64,000 nt of DNA from Phenylobacterium soli (GCF_003254475.1 NZ_QFYQ01000003.1:1-64000); one strand, 5' to 3'; counted from the first letter of the stretch, positions 45,034 through 54,073 are shown. Numbers and translations are program-made. The notes: generated by a model from the sequence alone, not told the origin.

Positions 45034-45615
45034 ATGAAGCTCCCCCTCGCCCTTGGCCTGGCCGCCCTCGCCCTCGCCCTCGCCGGCTGCGGCCGCGAGT
45101 TGCACCCGACCGGCGCGGGCGGCGCCCAGCTGCCCGCCGGCCGGGGCCTGCCGCAGATGCCGACGGGGGACCTGGCGGGCGCGGCGGCCAGCACCGCCGG
45201 CCAGGTGTTCGCCAACCCCTACGCCGGGGATCCGGGGGCGATCGCCGAGGGCCATCGGCTGTTCAACGCGATGAACTGCTCGGGCTGTCACGGCTATGAG
45301 CTGAAGGGCGGCATGGGCCCGGACCTGACGGACACCTACTGGCGCTACGGCGGCACGCCGGCGGCGATCTACCAGAGCATCTACCAGGGCCGGCCGAAGG
45401 GGATGCCGGCCTGGGGCGTGGCCCTGCCGCCGTCGGACATCTGGAAACTGGCGGCCTATATCGAGAGCCAGGGCGGCGCGGTGAAACCCGGGCAGTACCA
45501 GGCCGGGCTGCAAGGAGACCTGGTTCCCAAGGCGCCCGGCGGGGCCGGCCAGAACGCACAGAACGCCGCCAATGCGGGCGAGACCCATGCGCCCGGCGGC
45601 GCGGCGCGGCGGTGA
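45034..45615 (+). CDS. Lipoprotein c-type cytochrome, partner of the PQQ dehydrogenase
   Basis: 193 residues from ATG. Lipobox LALAGC (C19) is followed by a Pro/Gly-rich linker and one class I cytochrome c domain: C82-S-G-C85-H86 heme site and a likely Met ligand in PKGMPAWG. The last 40 residues are low-complexity. It begins 10 bases after the dehydrogenase and 3 bases before subunit II, so it probably carries electrons from PQQ to the oxidase while tethered to the membrane. Confidence 0.88.
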   Translation: MKLPLALGLAALALALAGCGRELHPTGAGGAQLPAGRGLPQMPTGDLAGAAASTAGQVFANPYAGDPGAIAEGHRLFNAMNCSGCHGYELKGGMGPDLTDTYWRYGGTPAAIYQSIYQGRPKGMPAWGVALPPSDIWKLAAYIESQGGAVKPGQYQAGLQGDLVPKAPGGAGQNAQNAANAGETHAPGGAARR

Positions 45616-45618
45616 GCC

Positions 45619-46587
45619 ATGGCCGCAGGCGCCTACCCCATGTCGTACCTCGCTACCGCCGGAGCCTCGGCCGCGCCGATCACCCGGCTGGGCTGGGGCC
45701 TGCTGACGATCTCGATCGTGGTGGTGCTGATGGTCGGCGCGCTCCTGGCGGGCGCCTTGTGGCGGCGACGCGCCGGGGTGTCGCCGGACCCGGAGGGGCG
45801 ACTGCCGGTGGAACGGAGAGGGCCAGGCCTGCGCTGGGTCTGGGTCGGCGTGGGGATTTCCACCCTGGCCCTCTTCGTCTCCACCGTCTGGACGCTGACC
45901 ACCCTGGCCGCGGTGCGCCATCCGCCGCGTCCGCCGGCCCTGACCATCCAGGTGACCGGCCACGACTGGTGGTGGGAGGCGCGCTACCTGGGCGACGCGC
46001 CCGGGCGCGACTTCACCACGGCCAACGAGCTGCACATCCCCGTCGGCCAGCCGGTGCGGCTGGAGCTGCGCTCGGCCGACGTCATCCACTCCTTCTGGAT
46101 TCCCAAGCTGGGCGGCAAGACCGACCTGATCCCGGGCCGCACGAACATGGCCTGGATCGAGGCGGACCGGCCCGGCGACTATCGCGGCCAATGCGGCGAA
46201 TTCTGCGGGCTGGAACACGCCCGCATGGCTCTCCAGGTCGTCGCAGACCCGCCGGCGGCCTTCCAGGCCTGGCGGGATCGTCAACTGGCCGCGCCCGCCC
46301 CGGCGGCTTCCCCACCCATCGCCGCCGGGGCGGCAGTCTTCCAGGCGCGCTGCGGCGCCTGCCACGCGATCCGCGGCACGCCGGCCGGCGGGCTGTTCGG
46401 CCCCGACCTCAGCCACCTGGCGCTGCGGCGGACGCTGGCCGCGGGGACCCTGACCAACGACCCTCAGGGTCTGACGGCCTGGCTCGCCGACCCGCAGGCG
46501 ATCAAACCCGGCAACGAGATGCCCCGCGTGCCGCTCACCGACGGTGACCGCGCGGCCCTCGTCGCCTACCTCCAGTCGTTGAGCTAG
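45619..46587 (+). CDS. Cytochrome c oxidase subunit II with fused cytochrome c (caa3 type)
   Basis: 322 residues from ATG. Two N-terminal membrane helices (about 20-47 and 75-97) lead into the CuA cupredoxin domain: aromatic patch GHDWWWEARY, His in SADVIHSFWIP, and the CuA loop C192-GEF-C196-GLE-H200-AR-M203. A cytochrome c domain with C245-GA-C248-H249 is fused at the C terminus, which makes this the caa3 type. It accepts electrons from the lipoprotein cytochrome or straight from the dehydrogenase. Gap to the subunit I gene is 4 bases. Confidence 0.94.
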   Translation: MAAGAYPMSYLATAGASAAPITRLGWGLLTISIVVVLMVGALLAGALWRRRAGVSPDPEGRLPVERRGPGLRWVWVGVGISTLALFVSTVWTLTTLAAVRHPPRPPALTIQVTGHDWWWEARYLGDAPGRDFTTANELHIPVGQPVRLELRSADVIHSFWIPKLGGKTDLIPGRTNMAWIEADRPGDYRGQCGEFCGLEHARMALQVVADPPAAFQAWRDRQLAAPAPAASPPIAAGAAVFQARCGACHAIRGTPAGGLFGPDLSHLALRRTLAAGTLTNDPQGLTAWLADPQAIKPGNEMPRVPLTDGDRAALVAYLQSLS

Positions 46588-46591
46588 GCCC

Positions 46592-48517
46592 ATGGTCGAC
46601 CGCGCCCTTGATCCAGCCGTCGTCCTCGAGCGGCGCCAGCTCGCCCAGACCTGGGAGACGCCGCGGACGGTCGTCGGCTGGCTGTCGAGCGTCGACCACA
46701 AGGAGATCGGCAAGCGCTACCTGGTGACGGCCTTCGTCTTCCTGCTGCTCGGCGGGGTGGAGGCGCTGATCCTGCGGCTGCAGCTCGCCCGGCCCAACGA
46801 GGCGGTGCTGTCGCCCGAGGCCTACGACCAGATCTTCACCCTCCACGGGGTGACGATGATCTTCCTTTACGCCCTGCCGGTGCTGTCGGGGTTCTCCAAC
46901 TACCTGTGGCCCCTGCTCCTCGGCTCGCGGGACATGGCCTTCCCGCGGCTCAACGCCTTCTCCTACTGGACCTTCCTGGGCGCCGGTGTGTTCATCTACG
47001 CCTCGGTGTTCATGGGCCAGGCGCCCAACGCCGGCTGGTTCGACTACGTGCCGCTGGCCGGGCGCGAGCACGACCCGGGCCTCAACATCGACGTCTATGC
47101 GCTGGGCATCGTCTTCCTGGGCGTCTCCACCACCGTCGGGGCTATCAACTTCGTCGTCACCCTGCTGCGCACACGCGCACCGGGCATGTCGATCAACCGC
47201 ATGCCGATCCTGGTGTGGGGCACCATCACCGCCTCGGTGGCCAACCTGTTCGCCGTGCCCGCCCTGACCGCCGCCTGCCTCCTCCTGTGGCTCGACCGGC
47301 AGTTCGGGATGCACTTCTACGACATCGCCGGCGGCGGCCAGCCGCTGCTCTGGCAGCACCTGTTCTGGTTCTTCGGCCATCCCTGGGTCTACGCCCTGGT
47401 GCTGCCGGCCATGGGCATCGTCTCGGACGCCCTGCCGACCTTCTGCCGCCGGCCGCTGGTTGGCTACACGGCCGTGGCCCTCGCCACCGTGGCGACCATG
47501 GTCATCGGCTTCGGGGTGTGGGTGCACCACATGTTCGCGGTCGGCATGCCGCCGCTCGCCATGAGCTTCTTCGGCGCGGCCAGCATGGTGATCGCCATCC
47601 CTAGCGCGGTCTCGGTGTTCGCCTGGATCGCCACCATCTGGACCGGACGGCCGGTCTGGACGACCGCCTTCCTCTACTTCGCGGGCTTCATCCTGCTGTT
47701 CGTGATCGGCGGGGTGTCGGGGTTCATGACCGCGGCCGTGCCGCTCGACTGGCAGCTCACCGACACCTACTTCGTGGTCGCCCACCTGCACTACGTGCTG
47801 CTGGGCATCAACGTCTTCCCGGTGATCGGTGGCCTCTACTACTGGTTCCCGAAGATGACCGGGCGGCTGATGGACGAGCGGCTCGGCAAGTGGAGCTTCT
47901 GGACGGCCTTCATCGGTTTCAACGTCGCCTTCTTCCCGATGCACGTGGCGGGCCTGATGGGCATGCCGCGGCGGATCTACACCTACCCGGCCGGCATGGG
48001 CTGGGGCGGGCCGAACCTGATCACCTCGGTCGGCTCCTTCGTGTTCGCCGCCGGGGTGCTGCTGACGGTGTGGAACGTGATCCGCAGCCGCACGCGCGGC
48101 GCGCCGGCCGGCGCCAACCCGTGGGACGCGCCGACGCTGGAGTGGTCGGTCGCCTCGCCGCCGCCGGCCTACAACTTCGCTCGCCTGCCGATCGTGGCGA
48201 GCCGCCATCCGCTGTGGGAGGACCGCCTGGGCGAAGGCACCGGTCGCTCGGTGCTGGACAGCGACATCCGGCTCACCGAGGGGCGCGAAACGCTCGCCAC
48301 CACGCCGCTGGACGCCGAGGCGGACGCCATCCTGCGGATGCCGGGCGACACGCCGATCCCGCTGCTGCTCGGACTGGCGCTCACCGTGCTGTTCTTCGCC
48401 CTGCTGTGGAAGGGCTGGTGGCTGGCCGGCGCGGCGCTGGTGGTGAGCGCCCTGCTGACCGCCGCCTGGCTTCGGCCCAGCCGCCGGGCCCCGCGCGAGG
48501 AGAGCGCCCGTGGCTGA
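46592..48517 (+). CDS. Cytochrome c oxidase subunit I with altered proton-channel residues
   Basis: 641 residues from ATG. Heme-copper core is intact: heme a His in FTLHGVTM, CuB ligands H263 and Y267 in FGHPWVY, the His pair in WVHHMFAVG, and heme a3 His in VVAHLHYVL. Departures: W265 replaces the helix VI Glu of A1-type enzymes (HPEVY), without the Tyr-Ser of A2 types; S341 replaces the K-channel Lys (AIPSAVSVFAW against VPTGIKIFSW). The D-channel entrance Asp is kept (SRDMAFPR), but the second Asn of LNN is Ala. Proton input must use other groups. It overlaps subunit III by 8 bases. Confidence 0.93.
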   Translation: MVDRALDPAVVLERRQLAQTWETPRTVVGWLSSVDHKEIGKRYLVTAFVFLLLGGVEALILRLQLARPNEAVLSPEAYDQIFTLHGVTMIFLYALPVLSGFSNYLWPLLLGSRDMAFPRLNAFSYWTFLGAGVFIYASVFMGQAPNAGWFDYVPLAGREHDPGLNIDVYALGIVFLGVSTTVGAINFVVTLLRTRAPGMSINRMPILVWGTITASVANLFAVPALTAACLLLWLDRQFGMHFYDIAGGGQPLLWQHLFWFFGHPWVYALVLPAMGIVSDALPTFCRRPLVGYTAVALATVATMVIGFGVWVHHMFAVGMPPLAMSFFGAASMVIAIPSAVSVFAWIATIWTGRPVWTTAFLYFAGFILLFVIGGVSGFMTAAVPLDWQLTDTYFVVAHLHYVLLGINVFPVIGGLYYWFPKMTGRLMDERLGKWSFWTAFIGFNVAFFPMHVAGLMGMPRRIYTYPAGMGWGGPNLITSVGSFVFAAGVLLTVWNVIRSRTRGAPAGANPWDAPTLEWSVASPPPAYNFARLPIVASRHPLWEDRLGEGTGRSVLDSDIRLTEGRETLATTPLDAEADAILRMPGDTPIPLLLGLALTVLFFALLWKGWWLAGAALVVSALLTAAWLRPSRRAPREESARG

Positions 48518-49112
48518 CCTGTCCCTCGACCGGCCGCTGCCCGTCGCCCCCTCCGGCTATCGCTCGTCCGGCTGGTGGGGCCTCGCCACGGTGATCGCCA
48601 CCGAGGCGGCGCTCTTCGTGTTCCTGATCTTCGCCTACGCCTATCTCGGCTCGCAGTCGGCGACGCCCTGGCCGCCCGGCGGCGCGCCGGCCCTGCGGCT
48701 GGCGGGGCCGAACACGGTCGTGCTGCTGGCCTCGAGCCTGGCGGCGTGGTGGGGCCAGAAGGGGATCGAGCGGGGCCGGCGCGGCCAGCTCGTCCTCGGC
48801 CTGGCGATCGCCCTCGTCCTAGGCGCCGTTTTCGCGGGCGTGCAGGGGCTGGAGTGGGCGGCCAAGCCGCACGGACCCTCGGACAGCGCCTACCTGTCGC
48901 TCTACTTCACCATCACCGGCGTCCACCTGGCGCACGTGGCGGTCGGGCTCGCCGTGCTGCTCGCCCTGCTGGTCTGGGCCGCGCTCGGCGAATTCACCGC
49001 CGCGCGGCACGAGCACGTCGGCGTCGGCCTGCTCTACTGGCACTTCGTCGACGCGGTCTGGCTCGTGGTGTTCACCACCTTCTACCTGACGCCGCGCATG
49101 GGGATCTTCTGA
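48510..49112 (+). CDS. Cytochrome c oxidase subunit III
   Basis: 200 residues from GTG, overlapping the subunit I gene. Five membrane helices, starting with the GWWGLATVIATEAALFVFLIFAYAYLG helix and including YFTITGVHLAHVAVG and the end HVGVGLLYWHFVDAVWLVVFTTFYL, as in five-helix bacterial subunit III. It stabilises subunit I and its proton uptake. Subunit I and III are separate genes here, unlike fused caa3 forms of some Gram-positives. The stop and next start overlap in TGATG. Confidence 0.92.
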   Translation: MADLSLDRPLPVAPSGYRSSGWWGLATVIATEAALFVFLIFAYAYLGSQSATPWPPGGAPALRLAGPNTVVLLASSLAAWWGQKGIERGRRGQLVLGLAIALVLGAVFAGVQGLEWAAKPHGPSDSAYLSLYFTITGVHLAHVAVGLAVLLALLVWAALGEFTAARHEHVGVGLLYWHFVDAVWLVVFTTFYLTPRMGIF

Positions 49113-49552
49113 TGGCAGGCCCCATTCCCTCGAGCGGCGAGAGCGCGGGCCATCCGGCGCCGGCGCGGGACGAGGTCGGCGTCCTGCCCCTGCTCTACGG
49201 CCTGCTCGCCGCTCCGGCCGCGGCCGCGCTGGAGACGCTGATCGGCATGGGCGTGGTCGGCCGCGCCTGCCTGCCCACCGACCATCCGCTGGCCGCCCCG
49301 CGGTTCTCCACCGAGCCGATCGTCTGGACGGTTCACCTCGTGGCGCTGATCGTCGGCGTCGCGGCGGTGCTGGTCAGCCTGCGGGCCTGGCGGCGGACGC
49401 GCCACGAGCACGAGGGCGGCCGCGGGGCGATGGTCGAGATCGGCGAAGGGCGCACCCGCTTCCTGGCCATGGTCGCCCTGTTGACGAGCGTCGGCTTCAC
49501 CGGGCTGATCGTCTTCAACACCGTGGGCCTGGTGACGCTCGCGCCCTGCTGA
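49112..49552 (+). CDS. Small membrane protein at the end of the oxidase operon
   Basis: 146 residues from ATG, overlapping subunit III by one base (TGATG). Three hydrophobic segments are visible (about residues 26-45, 68-88 and 115-140), with Pro/Ala-rich ends. It is not a subunit IV I recognise. Tight coupling to the oxidase genes suggests an accessory subunit or assembly factor of the same complex. Convergent with the porin gene, 2 bases away. Confidence 0.7.
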   Translation: MAGPIPSSGESAGHPAPARDEVGVLPLLYGLLAAPAAAALETLIGMGVVGRACLPTDHPLAAPRFSTEPIVWTVHLVALIVGVAAVLVSLRAWRRTRHEHEGGRGAMVEIGEGRTRFLAMVALLTSVGFTGLIVFNTVGLVTLAPC

Positions 49553-49554
49553 GC

Positions 49555-50901
49555 TCAGAAGTGGATGTCGGCCCGCGCGCCGAGCACCAGGGCGTCGCCG
49601 TGGCCGCGGATCGCGCCGGGCCAGCGCACCCACTGGACATCGGGCATCAGGGTGAGCCCGTCGCGCACGTGGACGGCATAGTTCGCCTCCACCACCCACT
49701 CTGACCGCTGGACGCCGTCGACCCCGCCGGTGAACGGCTCGCCGAGGGCGGCCTGCAGGCGCTCGGTGCGGCTGAGCGATGAACTGACCTGGGTATGGGC
49801 GACGAGCAGACCGGCGACGTCCTTCGGGCGCGAAGCGACCAGCCCCTCGTCCGACAGGCCCAGGAACGACAGCTGGGCGAGCCGGAAGGTGGCCGGGTCG
49901 GACCGCACGTAGCCGCCGAAGGCCACGAGGCCGGCGGTCTTCCCCCTGCCGTGCCGCACCAGCATCTGGTCGAACAGCGCATAGCCGGTCGGTCGACCGC
50001 GATGCGAGCGCCCCGGCCGGCCGCTGACGGCGATCGGCTGGCCGGCGGCGTCGGCGTAGAGGTCCGGATAGGCCGAGGTGTCGTACATCCAGCCGAGCTT
50101 GTAGTGACCGGGCAGGCGCGCGGACTTGCCCCCCGGCGCGAAGGCGAGCTCGACGGGGTAGAGCGTGCCCGTCGAGCCGCCCGTCGACCAGTTCAGCCCC
50201 GAGGGGCCCCCGTGCTTGGGATTGACCTCGTAGGCGCCGAGGGTCGTCGAGAGGCCGCCGCCGAGCTTGACCTGAGCCCGCGCGCCCCAGGTGGCGAACG
50301 GCAGGTCGGTGAAGGCGGGCTGCGCCGGCAGGGTGTGCGGCCCGCCGCAGATCGCGGTGGACATGAACCGGCAGTAGAAGTCCGAACGGGCGAAGTCGCG
50401 GTGCACCGGCAGCCGGCCGGCCGCGACATTGACCCGGTCGCCGGCGAAGGACTGCTCGCCGTAGAGCCAGGCGAGCCGTGCGCCGACGGTGACGTTCGGC
50501 ACATAGGCGTCCTGCACGGCCAGGAAGTCGTCGCCCAGGGTGTCGGCGGACAGGCTGTTGCCGGCGACGTTGGCGAAGGCGGCGTACAGCTTGAAGCCCT
50601 TCAAGTTCCACAGCTTCGCGCCGTCGAGGGCCGCCTCGCCGAGGATCAGGTGCGAATAGTCGAGGCCGTGGCCATGGCCGCCGGAGAGGTTGCCGACCAC
50701 CTCCCCCTTGTACTCGAGGGAGAGCTCGACCCCCGTCGCCGCGGGGCCAGCGGCCCAGTCGCCGAGGAGGTGCTCGGCGGGCGGCTTGCTGGGGGAGTCC
50801 GCCTGAGGCGGCTTCTGAGGTGGCTGCGCCTGGGCGAGCGCCGCCGCGGGGACGAGGGTGGTGACGGCGGCCACAAGGCCGCCCAGGCGGCATGCGCGCA
50901 T
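49555..50901 (-). CDS. OprB-family carbohydrate-selective porin
   Basis: 448 residues from the ATG at 50901, which gives a clean signal peptide (GGLVAAVTTLVPAAALAQA); a longer start at 50991 lacks support. The mature protein has the alternating beta-barrel pattern ending ALVLGARADIHF, and OprB blocks such as LLGDWAAGPAATGVELSLEYKGEV and GEQSFAGDRVNVAAGRLPVHRDFA. OprB porins pass sugars and related small polar solutes across the outer membrane and often accompany periplasmic PQQ dehydrogenases. It is convergent with the oxidase operon, so it has its own promoter. Confidence 0.9.
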   Translation of the reverse strand: MRACRLGGLVAAVTTLVPAAALAQAQPPQKPPQADSPSKPPAEHLLGDWAAGPAATGVELSLEYKGEVVGNLSGGHGHGLDYSHLILGEAALDGAKLWNLKGFKLYAAFANVAGNSLSADTLGDDFLAVQDAYVPNVTVGARLAWLYGEQSFAGDRVNVAAGRLPVHRDFARSDFYCRFMSTAICGGPHTLPAQPAFTDLPFATWGARAQVKLGGGLSTTLGAYEVNPKHGGPSGLNWSTGGSTGTLYPVELAFAPGGKSARLPGHYKLGWMYDTSAYPDLYADAAGQPIAVSGRPGRSHRGRPTGYALFDQMLVRHGRGKTAGLVAFGGYVRSDPATFRLAQLSFLGLSDEGLVASRPKDVAGLLVAHTQVSSSLSRTERLQAALGEPFTGGVDGVQRSEWVVEANYAVHVRDGLTLMPDVQWVRWPGAIRGHGDALVLGARADIHF

Positions 50902-51037
50902 GGCGATGTCCTGGCAGGGGCGCTGCCGCGCCCGCGTGATCCACCCAAGGCGGCAAACGGCCAGGCGCCGCGCGCCGTTCCATCGTCTCACGATGTATTT
51001 CCGTCGGGCCGCCGGGAGGACTCCGGTCAGCGGTGCG

Positions 51038-51349
51038 TCAGGCGCGCTCGCGCAGCTTCACCGGACCGTGGGCGGCGAGGAGGTCCTCGTGCTCGGCGGT
51101 GCGCGTCGCCCTGGCCACGTTCAGGCGCGTGTAGACCAGCGGCGCGGCCTCGCGCACGCGCTTGGGAAGCGCCTCGTGTAGCCGCGACAGGTCGAGCGCC
51201 TCGCCGACGCCGAGAATCTCGGCCTCTTCGCCGCGCATGCGGATGCAGGCATAGTTGCCGGCCATCGGTGGGTGCGCCGCGCCTTGCGGCCACAGCCGGA
51301 ACCGGTAAGTCGCGCCCGAGGCGCCTTTAAGATCGATGATGGCTTTCAT
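51038..51349 (-). CDS. Hypothetical protein
   Basis: 103 residues from the ATG at 51349. Predicted soluble alpha/beta protein without signal peptide or Cys-rich motif; it opens MKAIIDLKGASGATYRFRLW and contains AEILGVGEALDLSRLHEAL. I do not recognise the family. It is divergent from the gene at 51445. Confidence 0.55.
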   Translation of the reverse strand: MKAIIDLKGASGATYRFRLWPQGAAHPPMAGNYACIRMRGEEAEILGVGEALDLSRLHEALPKRVREAAPLVYTRLNVARATRTAEHEDLLAAHGPVKLRERA

Positions 51350-51444
51350 GGAGACCCGATGCTCGCGTCCCCCGACGTAGACCCGCCGAGGCCCGCCGTC
51401 GACGGCTCGCGGATCAGAACCGCCCACTAGGGACTTCCTGTCGC

Positions 51445-51846
51445 ATGTCGCGCCGCTTCGACCGCTTTCTCCGACACGCGCCCGTCCACTCGGCGGGCCC
51501 GACCCTGGGGCGCGTGTTCAACGTCACCCGGGAATCCTGGAAGCTGACCGACGATCCCAAGGTCATTCGCCCGCGTCGCGAACGCGTCGCCAGCGGCCGC
51601 ACGGCGTCCGACGCCGCAGACCTGGCCCGGGCCAGCGCCGAGAGCTTCGCCGACCACGGCTTCCATAAGCCCTCGGGCGCCTGGTGGGCCTCCGACGGGA
51701 CCGATTTCCACCGCTACGTGGTGCACACGGGGCGCCGCGGACCGCCGCCGGCCGTGCTGATCGCCACCGGCCTCGCCGGCGCGGCGCTCGCCATCCTGCA
51801 CCTGAGCGGCGGCCGGCGCCGGCGGACGAGCGGCAAGGCCGATTAG
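51445..51846 (+). CDS. Hypothetical protein with C-terminal membrane segment
   Basis: 133 residues from ATG. The N-terminal 100 residues are polar with several Arg; one hydrophobic helix (PAVLIATGLAGAALAILHL, about 102-120) is followed by a basic tail, suggesting a tail-anchored inner-membrane protein. No family recognised. Monocistronic. Confidence 0.5.
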   Translation: MSRRFDRFLRHAPVHSAGPTLGRVFNVTRESWKLTDDPKVIRPRRERVASGRTASDAADLARASAESFADHGFHKPSGAWWASDGTDFHRYVVHTGRRGPPPAVLIATGLAGAALAILHLSGGRRRRTSGKAD

Positions 51847-51956
51847 GCGAGGCTCGACGCGGCGGCCTCAGGCCGTCAGCCCCGCACACACCCGGCTGCC
51901 GCTGCGGCGGACACTTGAGGGTGGCAAGGTGATCGGCGCCTGGCCTAAACAGCGGC

Positions 51957-52829
51957 ATGGCTGGTCCCACGTCACACTTTTACTTCTCTCAGCGCCTGCG
52001 GCTGCACTACGTCGATTGGGGCAACAGCGATGCGCCACCGCTGGTGCTGGTGCACGGCGGCCAGGATCACTGCCGGAACTGGGACTGGGTCGCACAGCGG
52101 CTGCGCGACCGCTATCACGTGATCGCTCCGGACCTCCGCGGACATGGCGACAGCGCCTGGGCCGTCGGGGGTGGCTATGACATGGGGGCCTACGTCTACG
52201 ATCTGGCCCAGCTCATCCACCAGAAGACGGCCGCTCCAGTCACCATGGTCGCTCATTCGCTCGGCGCGGGCATTGCCTTGAACTACGGCGGTGCGTTTCC
52301 GGACTCTGTGGCCAAGCTCGTGGCCATCGAAGGCCTTGGACCTTCTCCTCGGGTCATGGCCGAGCAGGCCAAACGCGCTGTCGACGAGCGGTTGCGCGCC
52401 TGGGTGGCGGACCGTCGGCAGAACTCTGGACGCACTGCGCGCCGGTATGCACGCCTGGAGGACGCCGTCGCGCGGATGGCCGAGGAGAATGCCCACCTCA
52501 GCCCCGAGCAGGCGCGCCACCTCACGGTGCACGGGGTCCAGCAGAACGAAGACGGGACCTATTCCTGGAAATTCGACAACGCAACGCGCTGGGGTGGTGG
52601 CGTAGGCGGCCTCTCGCACGAAGACCAGCATCGTCTCTGGGCCAAGATCACGGCGCCTGTGTTGCTGGTGCGCGGCGCAGACTCCTGGGCCTCTGATCCA
52701 GTGATCGACGGGCGCATCAGGCATTTCGCCAACGCCCGGCTCGTCAATTTCGAGAACGCCGGCCATTGGGTCCACCACGATCAGCTCGAAGGCTTCATGG
52801 CGGAGCTTGAAGCCTTCCTCAGCTCTTGA
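51957..52829 (+). CDS. Alpha/beta hydrolase
   Basis: 290 residues from ATG. Oxyanion motif LVHGGQDH, nucleophile S101 in VAHSLGAG, the likely Asp after LLVRGADSWASDP and His in NAGHWVHHDQ give a complete triad, unlike the two hydrolase-fold regulators near 1772-5332. A helical cap lies at about residues 130-200. It may be an esterase, epoxide hydrolase or related enzyme; the substrate is unknown. Its codon choice is a little less GC-rich than that of its neighbours. Confidence 0.9.
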   Translation: MAGPTSHFYFSQRLRLHYVDWGNSDAPPLVLVHGGQDHCRNWDWVAQRLRDRYHVIAPDLRGHGDSAWAVGGGYDMGAYVYDLAQLIHQKTAAPVTMVAHSLGAGIALNYGGAFPDSVAKLVAIEGLGPSPRVMAEQAKRAVDERLRAWVADRRQNSGRTARRYARLEDAVARMAEENAHLSPEQARHLTVHGVQQNEDGTYSWKFDNATRWGGGVGGLSHEDQHRLWAKITAPVLLVRGADSWASDPVIDGRIRHFANARLVNFENAGHWVHHDQLEGFMAELEAFLSS

Positions 52830-53050
52830 GCTGCCGCCGGGCGTTTGGCCGAGGGCGCATCAGCGTCGTTGCCGTCCTGACGACCGTCCCGCGCAGACCT
52901 GCGGCAGAGCCGGCCGAGTGGCCAGGCCAAGCCTCAAGAGGGAAGTTGGCGCGCCTCCAGCCGACCTCAAGCGCGCTCTTCCGAGCCGCACCGCGCCGTG
53001 GCGTCCGGCGGCCATCCCCGCTAAGCGTCGGGTCAGGAAGAGGGAACGCC

Positions 53051-53815
53051 ATGGAACTGAAGGACAAGGTCATCGTCGTCACCGGCGCGGCGAGCGGTAT
53101 CGGCCGGGCGCTGGCTCAGCGGTTCGCGGCCGAGGGCGCCAAGGCTGTGGTCTGCGCGGACCGCGACGAGGCCGGGGCCAAGGCCACTGCAGCGGGCATT
53201 GGCGGCGTCGCATTCCGCGTCGATGTCGCACGGGAAGACGAGATCGCCGGCCTCATCGAGACGGTCGAGCGCGACATCGGCCCGATCGACCTCTTCTGCT
53301 CAAACGCGGGCATCGGCGTGGGCGGTGGCGCGGAGGCCGCCAACGCCGACTGGCAGCGCATCTGGGACATCAATGTCATGGCCCACGTCTGGGCCGCCCG
53401 CCACCTGGTGCCGCGGATGGTCGCCCGCGGCGGCGGCTACCTGCTGAACACCGCCTCCGCGGCGGGCCTGCTATCGCAGATCGGCTCGGCGCCCTACGCG
53501 GTGACCAAGCACGCCGCCGTCGGCTTGGCCGAATGGTTGGCCATCACGCACGGCGATGACGGCATCAAGGTCTCGGTGCTCTGCCCCCAGGCGGTGCGCA
53601 CCGCGATGACCGCCGGCAATCCGGACGGCGTCGCCTCCATCGACGGGATGATGGAGCCCGAGGAGCTGGCGGAAGTCACCGTGGGGTGCCTGGAGCGGGA
53701 GGAGTTCCTGATCCTGCCGCACCCCGAGGTCCTGCAGTACATGCGCAACAAGACGGCCGATTACGGTCGGTGGATCGGCGGCATGCGCAAGCTGAATCGC
53801 CAGTTCCGCGGGTAA
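53051..53815 (+). CDS. SDR family oxidoreductase
   Basis: 254 residues from ATG, with GGAAGAGGGAACG upstream. Rossmann motif [13 protein letters not shown] in [10 protein letters not shown], catalytic Ser in TASAAG and YAVTKHA (YxxxK) are complete. The CADR at the end of strand 2 is consistent with NAD(H). The 220 bases before it hold no gene or clear signal that I can see. Substrate unknown. Confidence 0.88.
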   Translation: MELKDKVIVVTGAASGIGRALAQRFAAEGAKAVVCADRDEAGAKATAAGIGGVAFRVDVAREDEIAGLIETVERDIGPIDLFCSNAGIGVGGGAEAANADWQRIWDINVMAHVWAARHLVPRMVARGGGYLLNTASAAGLLSQIGSAPYAVTKHAAVGLAEWLAITHGDDGIKVSVLCPQAVRTAMTAGNPDGVASIDGMMEPEELAEVTVGCLEREEFLILPHPEVLQYMRNKTADYGRWIGGMRKLNRQFRG

Positions 53816-53897
53816 GGACGGTCCCGCCGAGCGTCAGATGCGGACGGTGGGCAGCCTACATCGGTAGCGCCACGGCCCACGCCGCAAGAATAGGCGC

Positions 53898-53973
53898 TGG
53901 TGGGCCCGGCAGGACTCGAACCTGCAACCAGACCGTTATGAGCGGCCGGCTCTAACCATTGAGCTACGGGCCC
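53898..53973 (-). tRNA. tRNA-Ile2 (anticodon CAU, lysidine-modified)
   Basis: 76 bases including the encoded CCA. Acceptor arms GGGCCCG and CGGGCCC pair perfectly. The anticodon stem GGCCG/CGGTC holds the loop CTCATAA with anticodon CAT. The D-arm and anticodon region closely resemble bacterial tRNA-Ile2, whose C34 is changed to lysidine by TilS, rather than elongator or initiator tRNA-Met. T-arm GGTTCGAGTCC is standard. Confidence 0.93.
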
Positions 53974-54073
53974 CCGCAGCGTTCCCGGCGGTTACCATGG
54001 GCTGCACGGGCCTTAAAGCTTGCGTTCAGCTTGGCCTTGCGAACTTGGTCGCCGATCTTCGATGGAGACACCG

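Noticed and set aside
51957..52829. Possible relation of the alpha/beta hydrolase to the dead hydrolase-fold regulators
   Set aside because: It has an intact catalytic triad, no HTH part and no special sequence similarity beyond the common fold.
53898..53973. tRNA-Met as an alternative for the CAU tRNA
   Set aside because: The D-arm and anticodon-arm sequence matches bacterial tRNA-Ile2 much better than elongator or initiator tRNA-Met.
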